Origin: Mycobacterium sp. 852002-51163_SCH5372311
Lineage (GTDB): Bacteria > Actinomycetota > Actinomycetes > Mycobacteriales > Mycobacteriaceae
DNA: 64,000 bases
NCBI RefSeq assembly: GCF_001667115.1
Contig: NZ_LZIJ01000020.1
Location: forward strand, 21,090-85,089
Direction of reading: 5' to 3'
This document shows positions 1-7,833 of this stretch, piece by piece (position 1 is the first letter of the stretch; each line of letters begins with the position of its first letter). The position numbers and the translations under genes are program-made. The notes beneath the pieces were generated by a model. It was not told the DNA's origin. It made no database searches and saw only the letters and a list, made by a program, of their open reading frames with translations.

Positions 1-1
1 T

Positions 2-430
2 TTCACCACAGTGCGGATCGAGGGACCCGACTATCGGCACCGCGACCTGCCGCCGGCGCCTAAACCGTTGTCTGACGAGCAGGTCGCCGCGCGCGCGGCG
101 GGTGTGGCCGGGGCGACCCTCGATGACTTCGACGCCCTGTGCCGTCATCTGGCCACCATGCACCCGTCGCGGTATCTGACCTTGATCGAAAACGTGACCG
201 CCGTCTTCCTGACGGGCGTGCACGCGATCGACGACCAGAACGTCGCCTTGAGACTGGTATCGCTGACCGATCGGCTATACGACGCCGGCATCCCGGTGGT
301 GGCTTCCGGGGCGAAGCTGGACACCATCTTCAGCGAGGAGATGCTGGCTGGTGGTTACCGAAAGAAGTATCTGCGGGCCACTTCTCGGCTGCTGGCGCTG
401 ACCGCCCAGGTAAATCAAACTCCCGGTTGA
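2..430 (+). CDS. zapE: ZapE/AFG1-family ATPase, C-terminal part
   Basis: The reading frame is already open at the window edge, so only the last 142 or so codons are present. The visible part carries the family's C-terminal signature: FLTGVHAIDDQN followed by RLVSLTDRLYD, then IPVVASGAKLD and a final KKYLRATSRL segment. ZapE is a P-loop ATPase associated with the division septum in E. coli and related to yeast Afg1; its role in mycobacteria is not settled. The nucleotide-binding motifs lie upstream of the window and cannot be checked. The neighbouring DUF1942 and clpC2 genes match the order I recall around Rv2667-Rv2670c. Confidence 0.85.
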   Translation, partial: FTTVRIEGPDYRHRDLPPAPKPLSDEQVAARAAGVAGATLDDFDALCRHLATMHPSRYLTLIENVTAVFLTGVHAIDDQNVALRLVSLTDRLYDAGIPVVASGAKLDTIFSEEMLAGGYRKKYLRATSRLLALTAQVNQTPG

Positions 431-432
431 GG

Positions 433-966
433 TCAGAGATTCCATTGGGCGAGGTGCACGCCGGTCTTCTTGTCCAGCAGCACAACGTTGGACACCGGAT
501 CACGGTAGGCGTCCCAATACACTTCGCCGCGCACGACGGATCCCTGCGGAGCGTTCACGAGGACGTTGTCCAGCGCGTCGGGTGCGTCGGATGTCCGGGG
601 CTTGTAGGCGTCGGCGAACGGCGTCACGCCGTTGAAGCTGAAGTTGGTGGCCATGATGAACGAATTCGGTACGCGCACCGCGTGAATGGTCACGTCGGCG
701 CGCTCAACGGTGCTGTCGGGAAAGCTCTTTACCGGGACGCCGGAGCGGGTGTAGCCGAATCCTGGCGGCGGGTCACACGGCGTGACGCTGCTGACCGTGA
801 CGTCTGCGACGTAGGTGCCGGTATCCACCCGCAACGTGTCGCCGATGTGGCCGATAGGCGCGTCGCTCGCCCAGGCACGCGGTGCGGCAGAGGTGAGTCC
901 TGCGACGGTGACGACTCCCGCAACGGCGACTAGGAAAGTGGTCATGACGGCCAGCCAGCGGTGCAT
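433..966 (-). CDS. Exported DUF1942 (MPT63-like) protein
   Basis: The product is 177 residues. A signal peptide is clear: MHRWLAVMTTFLVAVAG, then a hydrophobic core ending near the Ala-rich APRAWA, giving a mature start around DAPIGHIGD. The mature part (GDTLRVDTGTYVADVTVSS, later FNGVTPFAD and a C-terminal LAQWNL) has the beta-rich pattern of the DUF1942/MPT63 family, secreted immunoglobulin-fold proteins of mycobacteria. I chose the ATG at 966 because the 12 codons upstream are polar and would precede the signal peptide. The gene ends 2 bp from the convergent zapE end. The molecular function of the family is unknown; secretion is the firm prediction. Confidence 0.8.
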   Translation of the reverse strand: MHRWLAVMTTFLVAVAGVVTVAGLTSAAPRAWASDAPIGHIGDTLRVDTGTYVADVTVSSVTPCDPPPGFGYTRSGVPVKSFPDSTVERADVTIHAVRVPNSFIMATNFSFNGVTPFADAYKPRTSDAPDALDNVLVNAPQGSVVRGEVYWDAYRDPVSNVVLLDKKTGVHLAQWNL

Positions 967-1047
967 CGTTGCCTCCTCGGCTCCTTCGGCGGACCCTCGC
1001 ATGATTGCACACGCGCCGCAGCAAAGGGGAGGTGTTGGCGTAGCTGG

Positions 1048-1806
1048 TCAGCCGTCCTGCGCAGCGTCCCGGCCGGGGCCGGTGACCGTGTTGCCGCTGG
1101 TAAGGGATTCCAGCGCGGCGACCAAGTCCACCTCGACGCGTTCTTTGTCCACGCCGCATCGGTGCAGTGGCCCGTCGCCGGCTTCAAGCTCGAGCAGCGC
1201 CATAAGCAGGTGTTCGGTGCCGATGTAGTTGTGGCCCAACCGAAGTGCTTCGCGGAAGGTCAGTTCGAGCGCCTTGCGCGCCGGGCCGTTGAACGGGATG
1301 AGTTCGGGCACCTCGGCGGCGGGCGGGGGAAGGGTCACGGCCGCCCGCAGCGTCTCGGCGTCGACGTGTTGCAGGTTGAGCAGGACGGTTGCCAGCGCGG
1401 CCGGGTCACTGAGCAGCCCGAGCAGCAGATGGTCGGGGGTGATCTCGCTGTTGGCGTTTTCGTGGGCGATGTTCTGAGCGGCGACGACGGCCCCGCGCGC
1501 CCTCGGTGTGAAGCGCCCGAAGCCTTGATCCGGGTCCAGCACGCTGGCTTCGGGGCGCGGCACGAACCGCTTCTGCGCGGCCTGCTTGGTGACGCCCATG
1601 CTCTTGCCGATATCAGTCCACGAGGCGCCCGACCGGCGCGCCTTGTCGACGAAATGCCCGATCAGGTGATCGGCGACCTCGCCCAAATGCTCGGCGGCCA
1701 GTACCGCGTCGCTGAGCTGTTCCAAAGCGTCGCTGTGGACGCGTTTGATCGCGCTGATCAACTCGTCGAGGCGGACGGGATAGGCGATCGGTGTCGGCTC
1801 GGCCAT
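1048..1806 (-). CDS. clpC2: ClpC2, HTH plus ClpC N-domain protein without ATPase modules
   Basis: The 252 residues equal the length I recall for M. tuberculosis ClpC2 (Rv2667). The N-terminal third contains a helix-turn-helix (SWTDIGKSMGVTKQAAQKRF, about residues 62-81). After RFTPRARGAVVAAQ come two Clp N-terminal repeats (ENANSEITPDHLLLGLL, and LRLGHNYIGTEHLLMALLEL). There are no Walker motifs, so it is not an unfoldase. Published work, from memory, describes ClpC2 as a decoy for ClpC1-targeting cyclic peptides that controls its own expression. The HTH and the double palindrome at the start codon fit autoregulation. Family and identity are firm; the operator role is inferred. Confidence 0.93.
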   Translation of the reverse strand: MAEPTPIAYPVRLDELISAIKRVHSDALEQLSDAVLAAEHLGEVADHLIGHFVDKARRSGASWTDIGKSMGVTKQAAQKRFVPRPEASVLDPDQGFGRFTPRARGAVVAAQNIAHENANSEITPDHLLLGLLSDPAALATVLLNLQHVDAETLRAAVTLPPPAAEVPELIPFNGPARKALELTFREALRLGHNYIGTEHLLMALLELEAGDGPLHRCGVDKERVEVDLVAALESLTSGNTVTGPGRDAAQDG

Positions 1807-1809
1807 GCC

Positions 1810-1855
1810 GTCAACGATAGGTTGACGATGCGCGCGTCGTCAACTTCGGGTTGAC
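1810..1855. promoter_or_regulatory. Two GTCAAC-N5-GTTGAC palindromes at the clpC2 start
   Basis: Perfect inverted repeats GTCAAC-gatag-GTTGAC (1810-1826) and GTCAAC-ttcgg-GTTGAC (1839-1855) lie 4 and 33 bp upstream of the clpC2 start, with centres 29 bp apart. Both have identical 6-bp arms and 5-bp spacers. This is the expected layout for a dimeric HTH repressor binding twice, and the adjacent ClpC2 has an HTH. Binding is inferred. Confidence 0.7.
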
Positions 1856-1863
1856 GTACGGGC

Positions 1864-1923
1864 TGACCGCTTCCGGCGTGAACTGACGGCTTCCAGCGTG
1901 AACTGACGGCTTCCGATGTGAAC
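1864..1923. repeat. Three tandem 20-bp units (TGACGGCTTCCNNNGTGAAC type)
   Basis: Three uninterrupted 20-bp units occupy 1864-1883, 1884-1903 and 1904-1923. They share TGAC(C/G)GCTTCC, three variable bases and GTGAAC. The array sits between the clpC2 promoter and a second array at 1960. No reading frame with good coding signs covers it. Confidence 0.85.
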
Positions 1924-1959
1924 GCAGGGCGGGAATCGGGCCGTGGACTCCGCCCAGGT

Positions 1960-2019
1960 TTCACTCGCAAAGCCCAGGATTCACCCGCAAAGCCCAGGAT
2001 TCACCCGCAAAGCCGGAGT
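1960..2019. repeat. Three tandem 20-bp units (TTCACYCGCAAAGCCCAGGA type)
   Basis: Units at 1960-1979, 1980-1999 and 2000-2019 share TTCAC(T/C)CGCAAAGCC; the third diverges in its last bases. The array has the same unit length and copy number as the one at 1864-1923. Its TTCAC ends are complementary to the GTGAA ends of that array, so the two could pair as RNA or act as oppositely oriented binding sites. Confidence 0.85.
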
Positions 2020-2108
2020 CGGTGGCGGCCCGTATTAGTTGCCCCTCAGAGGGCGAATCCGCCGCAGAGGATGCGACCGCTTCGCCGCTCTGCGACTATC
2101 AGGGCACT

Positions 2109-2441
2109 GTGAAGCCGCCGATCCTGACGCTGGCGGGCCTCGCCGTTGTGCTCGGCGTGGCCGGGCCCGCGTATGCCGACAGCACCGACGACGAATTCAT
2201 CGCGACGATCCAGGCGGCCGGCATCAGCTTCCCGGACCCGGCCCGGGTGATCGCGGCCGGCAAATGGGTGTGCGAAACGGCCGGTCAAGGCACGCAGATG
2301 GTGGATGTCGTGAAGGACGTCCAACGCCTGAACCCTGGGCTCAGTCAGGAGAAGGCCGCGAAGTTCACGGCCATCGCGGCCAACATCTATTGCCCGAAAG
2401 CACTTTCGACGAATGTCGTCGACGGCGGTGGCGGCTCCTAG
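2109..2441 (+). CDS. Exported DUF732 protein
   Basis: The product is 110 residues from the GTG at 2109. This start gives a proper signal peptide (MKPPILTLAGLAVVLGVAGPAYA, cleavage about residue 23), whereas the longer frame adds a polar leader of 29 residues. The mature domain is DUF732-like: EFIATIQAAGISFPDPARV, a Cys in AGKWVCETA, and a second Cys in AANIYCPK near the C-terminus that may form a disulfide with the first. DUF732 proteins are common small exported mycobacterial proteins of unknown function. A related copy lies at 4140-4475 on the other side of the symporter gene. Confidence 0.8.
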   Translation: MKPPILTLAGLAVVLGVAGPAYADSTDDEFIATIQAAGISFPDPARVIAAGKWVCETAGQGTQMVDVVKDVQRLNPGLSQEKAAKFTAIAANIYCPKALSTNVVDGGGGS

Positions 2442-2566
2442 CGAGCAGCGCGTGACCGATTGTTAACACCCTGGCTACCGACATCCCGGTGAACGAAACG
2501 TGTCCTCAACATTTCGTACCTACCATCCTGTGACGGACTAGCCGCCACGCGGAGAGGAAGCAAACT

Positions 2567-4078
2567 TTGGACTTCCTTCAGGCGCAGTTGATCGATCCGC
2601 TTAGCGATGTCCTGAACACCCATGTCCTCGTCTACTTACTGATCGGTGCCGGCATCTATTTCACGTTGCGCACCAGGTGTATTCAGATCCGGTACTTCGG
2701 CCGCATGGTTGGCCAGCTTCGCAAATCCCACCGTCACGACGGTGGGATTTCTTCCTTTCAGGCATTCTGCGTCGGGCTGGCGTCACGGGTGGGCACCGGG
2801 AACATCGCCGGTGTCGCTATCGCGCTCACCGTCGGCGGACCGGGCGCGATCTTCTGGATGTGGGTCGTGGCCGCGGTCGGCATGGCCACCGCTGTCGTCG
2901 AAGCGACGCTCGCCCAGCTGTTCAAGGTCCGCTCGGGCGACGGTACTTTCCGGGGTGGCCCCGCGTTCTACATCCAGCGCGGGCTGCGCTCCCGGGCGGG
3001 CGGCGTCTTGTTCGCGGTGTTGCTGATGATCACGTTCTCGACCGCGTTCAACATGGTGGAGACGAACGCCATCAGCGGAGTTCTGAAGTCATCCCACGGC
3101 ATCCCGGTCGGTTGGACAACGCTGGCTTTGGCCGTGCTCGCGGCCCCGGTGCTCTTCGGCGGTGTCCGCAGAATCGCCAAGTTCGCCGGAACGGTCCTGC
3201 CCGGGGTGGCGCTGGCGTATGCGGTGCTGGCGCTTGCGATTGTGGCAGCCAACATCACCCAGCTGCCGGCGGTGATCGAGCAGATTGTCGGCGGCGCATT
3301 CGGAATCAAGCAAATGGCAGGCGGTTTCGCCGGGGGCATCGCGGTGGCGATGCCAACCGGTGTCAAGCGGGGCCTGTTCGCCTGCGAGGCGGGGATGGGC
3401 AGTTCGCCCAACATCGCCGGTGCCGCCACCGTGTCACATCCGGTGGAGCAGGGGCTGATTCAGTCGCTCGCCGTTTTCGTCGACACCATGGTGATCTGCA
3501 CGGCGACGGCGCTCATCGTGCTGATGTCCGGGCCAAGCGTGTACAACCCCGCTCATACCGGTTCGATCGCCGGTGCCAGCCTGACCGAATCGGCCGTCGC
3601 CGCCGGACTGGGCTCGTGGACCACCGTGTTGATGACCGCGGTGGTGTTCGTCTTTGCGTTCGCCTCGGTGCTGAGCAACTACGTGTGCGCAGAGGCCAAC
3701 CTGTTCTTCCTGGGCGGCCGCCGCTGGGCGATACGCGCGCTGAAGCTCGTCACGCTGATGGCGATCGCGTTCGGGGCCATGTCCAGGCTGACGCTGGTAT
3801 GGGCGCTCGCCGACCTCGCGATGGCACTGATGGCGATTGCCAATCTGGTCGCAATTTGCCTGCTGAGCCGGTGGGCGTTCGCGGCGGTGAAGGATTACCA
3901 ACGTCAGTCGGAACTGGGCGTCGAGCCGATCTTCGTGGCCAGCGAGGCGGACCTGCCTGGCGTTCTCGAAGGAGACGTCTGGGAAATCCCGCAACGTCGC
4001 CCGGTCACCGCACTACCCGGAGCCCAGCCGGTTCGCCGGTCCGCACTCAGGTTGTCACGAGTTTCGTCGGCGGCGTAG
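2567..4078 (+). CDS. Alanine/glycine:cation symporter (AGCS family)
   Basis: The product is 503 residues with about ten hydrophobic segments. The family signature GTGNIAGVAIALTVGGPGA is at about residues 76-94, and the typical GGPAFYIQRGLR follows. AGCS proteins are inner-membrane importers coupling Na+ or H+ to uptake of alanine, glycine or related small amino acids. The TTG start at 2567 is chosen because a strong purine-rich site (GGAGAGGAAG, 2551-2560) precedes it and MDFLQAQLIDPL matches the family N-terminus. The C-terminal 60 residues are a hydrophilic tail. It is a single gene between two DUF732 genes; the exact substrate is not determined. Confidence 0.9.
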   Translation: MDFLQAQLIDPLSDVLNTHVLVYLLIGAGIYFTLRTRCIQIRYFGRMVGQLRKSHRHDGGISSFQAFCVGLASRVGTGNIAGVAIALTVGGPGAIFWMWVVAAVGMATAVVEATLAQLFKVRSGDGTFRGGPAFYIQRGLRSRAGGVLFAVLLMITFSTAFNMVETNAISGVLKSSHGIPVGWTTLALAVLAAPVLFGGVRRIAKFAGTVLPGVALAYAVLALAIVAANITQLPAVIEQIVGGAFGIKQMAGGFAGGIAVAMPTGVKRGLFACEAGMGSSPNIAGAATVSHPVEQGLIQSLAVFVDTMVICTATALIVLMSGPSVYNPAHTGSIAGASLTESAVAAGLGSWTTVLMTAVVFVFAFASVLSNYVCAEANLFFLGGRRWAIRALKLVTLMAIAFGAMSRLTLVWALADLAMALMAIANLVAICLLSRWAFAAVKDYQRQSELGVEPIFVASEADLPGVLEGDVWEIPQRRPVTALPGAQPVRRSALRLSRVSSAA

Positions 4079-4139
4079 GCGTCTCGCGTTCGCGCCATGA
4101 GATGCGTCGGCCAAGCCCCTCTGCCAAGATCAGGAAGTC

Positions 4140-4475
4140 ATGAGACTCCTGCTGGTGCTGACAAGCGTCGCCGTCATGATCGGTATCGCCGCGCCGGCGC
4201 ACGCCGACGACAACGATCAAGAGTTCCTCGCCGACCTGCGACAGGCCGGAATCACCTACCAGGACCCGGATCACGCGATAACGGCTGCCAAGTCGGTATG
4301 TCAATTGATCGACGAGGGAAAGTCGGCCGCGGACATCGTCACCGAACTGCGCAACCGCAACCCGGCATTCCAGGGAACCGGCGCCGCCAAGTTCACGACG
4401 CTCGCCGCCGCACATTACTGTCCCAAGTACGTCACCGGGGAGGACACCAGTCCGGCCCCGAAAGCCGGCAGCTGA
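4140..4475 (+). CDS. Exported DUF732 protein
   Basis: The product is 111 residues with a signal peptide (MRLLLVLTSVAVMIGIAAPAHA, cleavage about residue 22). It has the same domain as the 2109-2441 product: EFLADLRQAGITYQDPDHAI, Cys in AAKSVCQLID, and AAHYCPK near the end, with the same two-Cys spacing. It is likely secreted or surface-retained; function unknown. The two copies flank the AGCS symporter, suggesting a local duplication, although the sequences have diverged well beyond recent copies. Confidence 0.82.
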   Translation: MRLLLVLTSVAVMIGIAAPAHADDNDQEFLADLRQAGITYQDPDHAITAAKSVCQLIDEGKSAADIVTELRNRNPAFQGTGAAKFTTLAAAHYCPKYVTGEDTSPAPKAGS

Positions 4476-4523
4476 CCGGCATATCCGTTCTGCCAGGTAT
4501 CGGGCTGCCCTAATGTTGGGGCC

Positions 4524-4979
4524 GTGGAAACAGCAGAGCAAACACCGTCGGTCATGCCTATGTCCCGCAAGGTGCTGTGCGGCGTCTATGCGGCGATCGC
4601 GCTCGCGGCGCTTGTCGCGACCTGGAGCCAGAACCTCGCATACGCGGGCAAGCCAGCCGGTTTTCTGATCGACTTCGTGAAAGACACCACCGTCACGGCG
4701 GCTTCGCGAAGCATCACCGCCGACATCCTCATGTTCGCCCTGGCCGCGACCATCCTGATGGTGATCGAAGCCAGGAGGTACCACATACGGTTCGTCTGGG
4801 CTTACATTCTGGGGTCCGCACTGATTGCGGTGAGCGTGACGTTTCCGCTTTTCCTGATCGCCCGCGAATTGCGTTTGGGCGCATCGGAATCACCGCGACT
4901 TCACGCAATGGATACGATCCTGCTCGGTCTGTTCGCCATTCTGACTGTGGCTCTTACGGTTTGGGTCGACGTGCGATGA
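4524..4979 (+). CDS. Small integral membrane protein (DUF2834-like)
   Basis: The product is 151 residues with four hydrophobic helices at about residues 16-34, 67-84, 91-112 and 130-147. The segment VKDTTVTAASRSITADILMF and the last helices recall DUF2834 proteins, membrane proteins of unknown role. The stop overlaps the ATG of the next gene by 4 bp, so it is probably translationally coupled to the alpha/beta hydrolase. The GTG/ATG choice is not critical; the ATG-equivalent at 4524 is kept for lack of a better site. Confidence 0.6.
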   Translation: METAEQTPSVMPMSRKVLCGVYAAIALAALVATWSQNLAYAGKPAGFLIDFVKDTTVTAASRSITADILMFALAATILMVIEARRYHIRFVWAYILGSALIAVSVTFPLFLIARELRLGASESPRLHAMDTILLGLFAILTVALTVWVDVR

Positions 4980-5941
4980 GAACGAAGCTGGCCGCGGGCT
5001 TGATGATTGGTGCATTCTGGGGCGCTGCGCGGGCGGCGGCCGCACGGATCGAACAAAACCCGGATCCTTTTACCCGTGAGCAACTCATCGCCGAGCCCAC
5101 GGGTGAGGAGACGCTGATAACCCGCCCGGACGGGACAGTGTTGCGGGCGCTGGCCGCGGGCCAGGGACCGCCGGTGGTTTTCGTGCACGGCTACACCGCC
5201 ACCCTGGCCGAGTGGAACTTCGTGTGGGACAAGTTGCAGGCCAAGGGCTTTCGAGTCATCGCCTTCGATCAGCGCGGCCACGGGCGTTCAACTCTGGGCT
5301 CCGACGGCATCGGGTCGGAGCCCATGGCGGCCGATATCGCGGCAGTCCTGGAGCACTTCGACGTTCGCGACGGCGTGCTCATCGGACACTCGATGGGCGG
5401 ATTTCTGACCATCCGTGCCATGCTCGACCATCCCGATCTGGCGCCGCGGCTACGCGGGCTGGTGCTCTTCGCCACGTGGGCGGGGCGCGTCCTGGACGGA
5501 GCGCCGCAGAACCGGCTGCAGATCCCGCTGCTGCAATACGGCGTCCTGCAGCAGATGCTGCACAGCAAGACCGTGGCGGTGCTGTTCGGCGCGGCGCAGT
5601 GCGGGAGGCGCCCCTCGCCGACGATGGTCTCGGCGTTCATCGAGTTGTTCAATCGACACCTCGACGACCACGGGTCGTTGCTACCGATCGTGCGGGCTTT
5701 CTCGCAAGAAGACCGATACCCGCGTCTAGGTGAAATCGCGGTGCCGACGGTGGTCATGGTCGGCTCTGCCGATCGGACAACCCCGCCCCACCACTCGCGC
5801 CGACTTGCCGCAGGCATTCCGGGGGCACGCCTCGTCACCGTTCCCGACGCCGGACACCTGTTGAATTGGGAAGCGGCCGATGAGCTGGTAGAAGTCATCG
5901 AATCATTTCCGGCACAAGAGGTTTCGACTGCGGAGCGGTGA
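4976..5941 (+). CDS. Alpha/beta hydrolase
   Basis: The product is 321 residues. The start ATG overlaps the previous stop (ATGA). The fold signatures are the oxyanion-hole HGYT (about residue 71), the nucleophile elbow GHSMGG (Ser139), an acid in VGSADRTTPP (Asp266) and the catalytic His in PDAGHLLNW (His294). The N-terminal MRTKLAAGLMIGAFWGAARA is hydrophobic and may anchor the protein in the membrane. The substrate is unknown; esterase, lipase or epoxide hydrolase activity are all possible. The missing HGxP/Trp context argues mildly against a haloalkane dehalogenase. Confidence 0.85.
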   Translation: MRTKLAAGLMIGAFWGAARAAAARIEQNPDPFTREQLIAEPTGEETLITRPDGTVLRALAAGQGPPVVFVHGYTATLAEWNFVWDKLQAKGFRVIAFDQRGHGRSTLGSDGIGSEPMAADIAAVLEHFDVRDGVLIGHSMGGFLTIRAMLDHPDLAPRLRGLVLFATWAGRVLDGAPQNRLQIPLLQYGVLQQMLHSKTVAVLFGAAQCGRRPSPTMVSAFIELFNRHLDDHGSLLPIVRAFSQEDRYPRLGEIAVPTVVMVGSADRTTPPHHSRRLAAGIPGARLVTVPDAGHLLNWEAADELVEVIESFPAQEVSTAER

Positions 5942-6209
5942 CTCGCGGGCCGGTCCAAAGGCGCTTCTGCGAGGTCTGGCGGCGGGTCGCTCCGACGCCG
6001 CGCCAGCGCGAATGCTCCGGCAATCATCTGCTTCAGGACGCCTCCCTACGCCACTGCCATACGTCGCTTGTGCGAAGTATTCGTGAACTTCTCGCGAAAT
6101 CTTGAGGATCATGCCCGGGCGGGGTGGCCCCGCGGCGTGGGCACAACGCAGTATTACTTCCCGGATGGCCATCCGTTTACTACGGCAAGTGAAGGGAAGA
6201 GCTCCGAGC

Positions 6210-6416
6210 ATGAGACAGGTCAGTCCGATCAGTGAGGAACCGGTACTAGCGCATCTTGAACGGCGACTGGTTCACGAGTTCCCCAGAGTCTCGCCCGAGC
6301 ATGTCGACGCCGTCGTGCGGCGAGAGCACGCTCGATTCGACGCCAGTCCGATCCGGGGCTTCATCCCATTGTTCATCGAGAAACACGTTCGGGACGAACT
6401 GGGCCGCTCGACGTAG
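6210..6416 (+). CDS. Three-helix-bundle dimerization-domain protein (DUF3562-like)
   Basis: The product is 68 residues from the ATG at 6210, preceded by GAAGGGAAGA (6191-6200). The sequence (LERRLVHEFPRVSPEHVDAV, then FDASPIRGFIPLFIEKHVRD) matches a small helical family common in actinobacteria, with a conserved P-I-R-x-F-(I/V)-P turn. These proteins are thought to dimerize; their role is unknown. It stands alone, with roughly 270 bp upstream and 200 bp downstream in which I see no gene. Confidence 0.6.
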   Translation: MRQVSPISEEPVLAHLERRLVHEFPRVSPEHVDAVVRREHARFDASPIRGFIPLFIEKHVRDELGRST

Positions 6417-6617
6417 GGGCTGGCGAACGGGCTTCCGAAGCGTCTTAGCCTTTCCCTAGCGTTCGTTGCTGAGCGTCCGACAAATCTCCTTACGCCGGGC
6501 GGATGCATCAGCATTGCGACGCAATCCTTTTCCGTTCATTGGTACACGGCCAGGCCGCTCCAGGGCCATGATGAGTGGGTCGCGGTTTCAACTCTCCTAG
6601 TGTGACGGGAGCGGCAG

Positions 6618-6935
6618 ATGACGAAGTTTCTCGTGTTGTATCGATCAGGTCAGTCGGCAGCGGATCAGATGGCGGGGGCCACCGCCGAAGAGCAGCAGGC
6701 CGGGATGCAGGAATGGATGGCGTGGGCCGGGAAGGCCGGATCGGCCATCGTGGACTTGGGCTCACCGCTGCAGCCGGCCGAGGGCACCACAGTCAGTGGC
6801 GACCCGATCGGCGGATTCTCAATCCTGCAGGCGGATTCTGCCGAAGCGTTGCGAGCGGTGCTGGAGGGTCATCCGCACAGCACCCACGGCGGCAGCATCG
6901 AGGTTTTTGAGTTCTTGCCGATTCCGGGCATGTAG
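6618..6935 (+). CDS. YCII-related domain protein
   Basis: The product is 105 residues, MTKFLVLYRSGQSAADQM at the N-terminus and HPHSTHGGSIEVFEFLPI at the C-terminus. The compact ferredoxin-like YCII/DGPF-related fold is typical: a beta strand start, a central helix with MQEWMAWAGKAG, then SGDPIGGFSILQADS. In Streptomyces and mycobacteria such proteins sit beside sigma factors or regulators, but here no partner is adjacent. GGGAGCGG precedes the start at a good distance. Cytosolic; function unknown. Confidence 0.75.
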   Translation: MTKFLVLYRSGQSAADQMAGATAEEQQAGMQEWMAWAGKAGSAIVDLGSPLQPAEGTTVSGDPIGGFSILQADSAEALRAVLEGHPHSTHGGSIEVFEFLPIPGM

Positions 6936-7025
6936 CGCGGCGGCTTGCCTGATTCGAAGTGGATTCCCGCACCGTCTGATCTCCGGAAGGAGTTATTGGC
7001 CTCGGCGGCGGGTATGCGTGCAACC

Positions 7026-7334
7026 ATGCGCATCATCCACGCCGTTGCGGCGGTCGGCACCGCCATCGCTGTCCCGTTGATCGCCCCCGCTGTGCTGCTG
7101 GAGGCGTCGTCGGCTCACGCTGACGACGACGGTTACCTCCGTTGCGTGGGAAACATTCCCAACATCCCGCTGACATCCCCCAGCCCAAACAGTCGGTACC
7201 TCGCTGGAACTATTGAGCAGGATCTGAAATCCGGCGTTTCCCCTGCTGCAGAAGCTCAGAAAGTTACGCAGATGGGATTCGAGCCGCGTGTTGCCAATGC
7301 GGTCGTGCGCTGTGTGATGCAGAACAACCCCTAG
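7026..7334 (+). CDS. Small exported protein, DUF732-like
   Basis: The product is 102 residues. The ATG at 7026 gives a signal peptide MRIIHAVAAVGTAIAVPLIA with an AHA cleavage box near residue 32 (SSAHA|DDDGY). The mature part has two Cys (LRCVGNIPN and VVRCVMQ) and a helical middle (YLAGTIEQDL, then AEAQKVTQMGF), resembling DUF732 proteins. The longer in-frame start at 6945 would put 27 polar residues before the signal peptide and is rejected. Probably secreted; function unknown. Confidence 0.7.
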   Translation: MRIIHAVAAVGTAIAVPLIAPAVLLEASSAHADDDGYLRCVGNIPNIPLTSPSPNSRYLAGTIEQDLKSGVSPAAEAQKVTQMGFEPRVANAVVRCVMQNNP

Positions 7335-7338
7335 GAAA

Positions 7339-7365
7339 GCCAGCGAAAGCAGGCGTTCGGCTGGC
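7339..7365. terminator. Possible hairpin between convergent genes
   Basis: GCCAGC (7339-7344) pairs with GCTGGC (7360-7365) around a 15-base loop in the 38-bp gap between convergent genes. No T-run follows, so at most it is a weak bidirectional terminator. Confidence 0.25.
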
Positions 7366-7372
7366 CTGCGCG

Positions 7373-7726
7373 TCAACCAAGGGGCCCGGGCGGGTCTTGC
7401 CCGGGAGTCGCAGCCCCGATGTCGAATCCGCAACCGGGGCAGACCGGAAGTCCGTTCGTCATATTGTGCCCACAGGCAGGGCATGTCTGTGGGCCCGTGT
7501 CCGTCTTGCTCGTCACCACCCATAAGACGCCGAGAAGGACATCGACACAGAGCAAGATGAAGATCCCCATCCCGATTTTCGTGCCGATTGCTTCGCCAGC
7601 TCTGCAGCCATCGGAGTGTTGGTTCGAGCAGGCGTCGAATCCCGAGATGACATTCACGATCAGCCAGATGACGAACAAAACCTGCAGCCCGAGGATGCAC
7701 CAGGTGATCGGGCGCCATGACGACAC
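7373..7726 (-). CDS. Membrane protein with C-terminal zinc ribbon
   Basis: The product is 117 residues. Two transmembrane segments (ITWCILGLQVLFVIWLIVN, and GIFILLCVDVLLGVLWVV) flank a short external loop with two Cys (DACSNQHSDGCRAG). After the second helix a cytoplasmic zinc ribbon follows: CPACGHNM, then CPGCGFDIG at about residues 83-101, a CxxC/CxxC pair. Such ribbon-plus-membrane proteins are usually of unknown function. A Gly/Pro-rich tail ends the protein. No operon partner is apparent. Confidence 0.65.
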   Translation of the reverse strand: MSSWRPITWCILGLQVLFVIWLIVNVISGFDACSNQHSDGCRAGEAIGTKIGMGIFILLCVDVLLGVLWVVTSKTDTGPQTCPACGHNMTNGLPVCPGCGFDIGAATPGQDPPGPLG

Positions 7727-7833
7727 GGGTCCATTCTCCTCAAGGAGTAGCCGACGCTCGACTCTTTAGGTGACATCGACCACCGCGGCACCGGTCCCGA
7801 CGGCCTTGACCGACTGCACGCCCGGCGGTCCTA

